From Paracoccaceae bacterium (GTDB lineage Bacteria > Pseudomonadota > Alphaproteobacteria > Rhodobacterales > Rhodobacteraceae), in assembly GCA_003545125.1 (NCBI GenBank), contig DQCI01000020.1:676-8382 (forward strand): 7,707 bases of DNA. Reading direction: 5' to 3'. Below, one piece after another: positions 5,353 through 7,707 of this stretch (position 1 is its first letter; the number at the start of each line of letters is the position of its first letter). The notes below the pieces were generated by a model, which was given only the letters and a program-made list of their open reading frames with translations, was not told where the DNA came from and ran no database searches. A program made the translations under genes and the position numbers.

Positions 5353-6798
5353 TTAACCGTTTCGGACAAGAACCGTGATCTCTGCGTGTTCGCCAAAGGC
5401 TTCGATGGCCAGATCGAGCGGCGTCTTGCCGTCATGACCCTCGAGGTCGCGCCGCGCACCCGCCTTGACCAGGGCCCGGGCACAGTCTTCGAACCCGTGC
5501 CAGAGCGCATCGTGCAGCGGCGTGTAGCCGTTGGTGGCGCCCTGGAAATCGAGGAGGATCCCCGGGGCGGCGCAAAGCGTCGCGGTGATCGCGGCATGGC
5601 CGTTGTAGGTAGCCTTGTGCAGCGGCACGGCGCAGAATGTGGGCTCGACGGCATTGACGTCGGCACCGGCGGCGATCAGCAGATCGACGATCTCGCCGTG
5701 GCCGTCGCGGCAGGCGATCAGGAGCGCGGTGTGGTCGTCGTCGAACCCGCCCAGGATCGGCGCGCGGGCATCGACCTCGGCCCCGGCTTCGAGCGCGGCC
5801 CGCGCGGCGGCGGCGTCGCCCGCCTTGGCCGCGGCCACCAGCGGCAGCGCGGCGCTCAGTGTCTTGTCGGATGTTTCGCGCGACCGCACGAAAGCCGCCG
5901 CCTGTTCCAGGCGATCCTGGTCGATCTGGTTGACCTTCAGCGCATATTCCATGTGATCGAGCAGCGAGAACCCGTAATGCGTGCGTACCGACAGGCTCGC
6001 GCCATGGTCGAGCAACATCTTCGCGATTTCTGGCCGCTTGAACCAGATCGCCTCGATCAACGGGGTGTGCCCGGTGCTGGTGGCGGGTTCGTCCACCGGG
6101 ACACCGGCTGCGATCAGCTGGGTGGCACAGGCGAGCGAGCCGGCCTGGCAGGCCTTGTGCAGCGGCGAAGCCCCGGCGGCGGCATCCTTGGCGAAGGGGT
6201 CGGCGCCTGCATCGAGGAGCGCTTTCGTGGCTGTCTCAAGCCCACGGCCGCAAGCGATCATCAGCGCGGTGAGCCCGTCTCCATCGCGCGCGGTGGGGTT
6301 GGCGCCATTGCCGAGCAGCGCTGTCACCCGGGCCTCGTCGCGCGCCTTCAGCGCGTCGATAAGGTCCGCATCGAGTGCAGGCTGGAACGCGGCAATCTGC
6401 GGGGTCGGGTCGAAGAAGCTCTCCCACCGCCGGATCAACCCGCCCGCGTCGAAGCTGAAGCGCACCACGGCTCTGAGGGTGTATTCGCTACCGGTCTTGC
6501 GGTGACGCTCGGTGGTCACGGCCACGGCCCAGCCTTCGCCCCTGGCGCCGCCCATGCCCTCGGGGGTCATCGCGACGTCTTCGACCAGCGCGGCGCGGGC
6601 AGCGAACATTGCCGCGATCGCCGCCTTGCCCTGCACCTCACCCGGGCGCGGCATCGCCAGGCCCGCGTGGTAGATCGCAGGGGCCGCGAAGACCACGTCG
6701 TCGGCGAGCCCGGCCATCGCGGTTTCCATATCGCCGCGCCCGAGTGCTGCCAGCCAATCCGCAAGCCGCTGCGCGGTCAGATCCGTCAACACGTTCAT
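5353..6798 (-). CDS. SnoaL/NTF2-like domain fused to ankyrin repeats (481 aa)
   Basis: The N-terminal domain (1-135) has the SnoaL-like cone layout: helix LTAQRLADWLAALGRGDMETAM, strand DDVVFAAPA, and the closing strands VVRFSFDAGGLIRRWESFFDP at 111-131, whose RWESFFDP end is typical. Ankyrin repeats follow from about 145: DGLTALMIACGRG (174-186), GASPLHKACQAG (209-220), GHTPLIEAIWFKR (243-255), a less regular helical stretch (281-317), then repeats at about 318-345, 355-388 (DDHTALLIACRDGHGEIVDLLIAAGADVN), 389-420, 424-455 (GYTPLHDALWHG) and 457-480. SnoaL-like domains bind small hydrophobic molecules as cyclases, isomerases or hydratases; ankyrin stacks bind proteins. No signal peptide or membrane segment is seen. 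ATG 6798 overlaps the previous stop (ATGA), with GGAGA at 6809-6805, 6 nt upstream. An open extension to 6873 is rejected because it shadows the neighbour. Confidence 0.87.
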   Translation of the reverse strand: MNVLTDLTAQRLADWLAALGRGDMETAMAGLADDVVFAAPAIYHAGLAMPRPGEVQGKAAIAAMFAARAALVEDVAMTPEGMGGARGEGWAVAVTTERHRKTGSEYTLRAVVRFSFDAGGLIRRWESFFDPTPQIAAFQPALDADLIDALKARDEARVTALLGNGANPTARDGDGLTALMIACGRGLETATKALLDAGADPFAKDAAAGASPLHKACQAGSLACATQLIAAGVPVDEPATSTGHTPLIEAIWFKRPEIAKMLLDHGASLSVRTHYGFSLLDHMEYALKVNQIDQDRLEQAAAFVRSRETSDKTLSAALPLVAAAKAGDAAAARAALEAGAEVDARAPILGGFDDDHTALLIACRDGHGEIVDLLIAAGADVNAVEPTFCAVPLHKATYNGHAAITATLCAAPGILLDFQGATNGYTPLHDALWHGFEDCARALVKAGARRDLEGHDGKTPLDLAIEAFGEHAEITVLVRNG

Positions 6799-7277
6799 GA
6801 TTTTTCTCCGGCAACAGGACCTTCGCCGGCGATGGCGCGCAGGATGGTCGCGGGATCGGTGTAGGATTTCCAACGCAGGATCTTGCCGCTACGGATCACC
6901 ATCCACTGCACGAACTCGATTTCGAACAGCCGGTCGGTGGCACGCACGCGCGATATCTCGTGCACCACGCCCGCCGCCTGCTCACCCTGGCAGACCAGCC
7001 GCAGGAGCTGCTCTTCCTGCGGCTCGCAGGTGTCGATGAACAGCTTGAACGAGGCGACGGTGGCGTCGAACCCCTGGAAAGTGCCGATCCAGGGCATCGC
7101 ATCGTTCCAGCCGGGCACGACATTGTAGTTGATGAACTCGATGTCGGGATCGAGGCAGTCCATCAGGGCTTCGACATCGCCGCTGGCCTGGGCGGAATAC
7201 CATCTGAGGGCCGTCTCGCGGGTGGCCGCTGTCACGGCCGGGTCGGCGTGCGGGTCTTCGATGAGATCGGTGGGCAT
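6795..7277 (-). CDS. SnoaL/NTF2-like protein (160 aa)
   Basis: A single-domain protein of usual family length. An N-terminal helix ETALRWYSAQASGDVEALMD (21-40) is followed by CLDPDIEFINYNVVPG (41-56), a MPWIGTFQGFDATVASFKLF segment (61-80), and closing strands RLFEIEFVQWMVIRSGKILRWKSYTDP (116-142). The RWKSYTDP end matches the RWESFFDP end of the next gene's N-terminal domain, so the two are related cone-fold proteins. Such proteins act as small-molecule isomerases, cyclases or dehydratases, or as ligand binders; the reaction here is unknown, and I cannot assign catalytic residues. ATG 7277 is chosen because AGGAGG lies 6 nt upstream. The open frame extends to 7430, but that part shows no domain and lacks a comparable site. 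The stop overlaps the next ATG (ATGA), so the two are translationally coupled. Confidence 0.85.
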   Translation of the reverse strand: MPTDLIEDPHADPAVTAATRETALRWYSAQASGDVEALMDCLDPDIEFINYNVVPGWNDAMPWIGTFQGFDATVASFKLFIDTCEPQEEQLLRLVCQGEQAAGVVHEISRVRATDRLFEIEFVQWMVIRSGKILRWKSYTDPATILRAIAGEGPVAGEKS

Positions 7278-7647
7278 GCGGAGCCTCCTGCGTGTTTGCG
7301 CACAGACCCTGCACCGCTTTCCTGACAAAAATGCGGCGCGGCAAAGCATTTCACCGCAAGCGGCCGATCCAGCGTGAACCCGGTCCGCTCCTCGAGTACC
7401 CGCAGGCGATTCGGATCGTCCGGGCGGCATTCTCTCGCGTCTCGGCCCAGGTGGCGCGCCACCGGATCGTGGATGTGGAAGGGCGACAAGGTCGTCCTCG
7501 TGATCCCGTTCACCATGTCGGTCGGGTTCGGGACCCGGATCTGACCGAGATCACCATCACCGCCGCCAACAAAAATCCCGGTGGCGCTATCGAGATCGCC
7601 AACGCCCTCGCCGGGCGCAGGGTGTGGTCGCTCGTGACCTGCTCATC
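7278..7647. other. Region without a recognisable gene, between the SnoaL unit and the putative IS end
   Basis: About 370 bases upstream of the SnoaL gene. No open frame on either strand resembles a known family. The plus-strand frame from about 7390 to 7646 is open but has no start or context and could be the remnant of a gene cut by the insertion. The promoter of the SnoaL unit should lie here, but I find no good -35/-10 pair. A 14-base perfect palindrome is at 7450-7463 and a nested inverted repeat at about 7519-7547. Confidence 0.5.
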
Positions 7648-7707
7648 TGAAACGTGCCCCGTTTTGAGGTCAGCCTGTTCTCCGACTGAGGAGACAGACG
7701 ACAAAGA
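7648..7707 (+). mobile_element. Putative left end of an IS3-type insertion sequence (partial, runs off the window)
   Basis: The stretch begins TGAAACGTGCCCCGTTTTGA, of the TG-start, CCCC-G-TTT type seen at ends of IS3-family elements. It continues through a short spacer to GAGGAGA (7688-7694), a good ribosome binding site. The window ends in CAAAGA, so an ATG could begin at its last base, as expected for a first transposase frame. The second inverted repeat and the transposase are not in view; this is pattern recognition only. Confidence 0.35.

Noticed and set aside
5386..6864. Plus-strand open frame of 492 codons opposite the SnoaL-ankyrin gene
   Set aside because: It mirrors the minus-strand gene in GC-rich DNA, is rich in Arg/Gly/His without any domain, and the minus strand has clear ankyrin motifs and a ribosome binding site.
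7450..7463. Perfect 14-bp palindrome GGTGGCGCGCCACC
   Set aside because: One or so palindromes of this size is expected by chance in several kilobases of GC-rich DNA, and it has no second copy or gene-start context.
7519..7547. Sequence resembling a tRNA T-arm (GGGTTCGGGACCC)
   Set aside because: The loop lacks the conserved A at position 58, and no acceptor, anticodon or D arm can be built around it.
7510..7704. Minus-strand 64-codon frame with a hydrophobic stretch near the right edge
   Set aside because: It overlaps the putative IS terminus, has no recognisable motif, and its hydrophobic segment is short.

Overview
The window is high-GC DNA (roughly two thirds G+C by eye). Every convincing gene lies on the minus strand. 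The codon bias, strong AGGAGG-type ribosome binding sites and the mix of families (TPP-dependent decarboxylase, EthD-like, muconolactone-isomerase-like and SnoaL-like proteins) suggest an alphaproteobacterium, possibly a sphingomonad. No rRNA or other taxonomic marker is present, so this is inference.

Read in the direction of transcription (right to left), the window begins with what looks like the first 60 bases of an IS3-type insertion sequence (7648-7707) and a ~370 bp stretch with no recognisable gene. A two-gene unit follows: a SnoaL/NTF2-like protein (7277-6795), and, through an ATGA overlap, an unusual fusion of a SnoaL-like domain to about eight ankyrin repeats (6798-5353). A GC-rich hairpin (5342-5317) probably ends this unit. 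Just beyond it an AT-rich patch carries a candidate promoter (5286-5258) and operator-like repeat.

A six-gene operon then runs to the left edge. It encodes a tandem muconolactone-isomerase-like alpha-beta barrel protein (5048-4431), an MBL-fold hydrolase (4459-3536), a DJ-1/PfpI protein (3536-2784), a tandem EthD-like protein (2787-2104), a second and larger DJ-1/PfpI paralogue (2071-1241), and a TPP-dependent decarboxylase/lyase of the benzoylformate decarboxylase/acetolactate synthase superfamily (1236 to beyond base 1). Most junctions overlap or leave only a few bases (29-nt overlap, TGATG, ATGA, 32-nt gap, 4-nt gap), so co-expression and translational coupling are very likely.

Taken together, the genes look like an accessory catabolic or small-molecule-processing module. 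The TPP enzyme would cleave or form a C-C bond next to a keto group. The MBL protein would hydrolyse an ester, lactone or thioester. The barrel and SnoaL proteins would isomerise, dehydrate or cyclise intermediates. The DJ-1-like proteins would perform a Cys-dependent hydration or hydrolysis. No oxygenase, transporter or regulator is visible to name the substrate. A striking theme is that three small-molecule folds each occur twice: DJ-1/PfpI, di-domain alpha-beta barrel and SnoaL.
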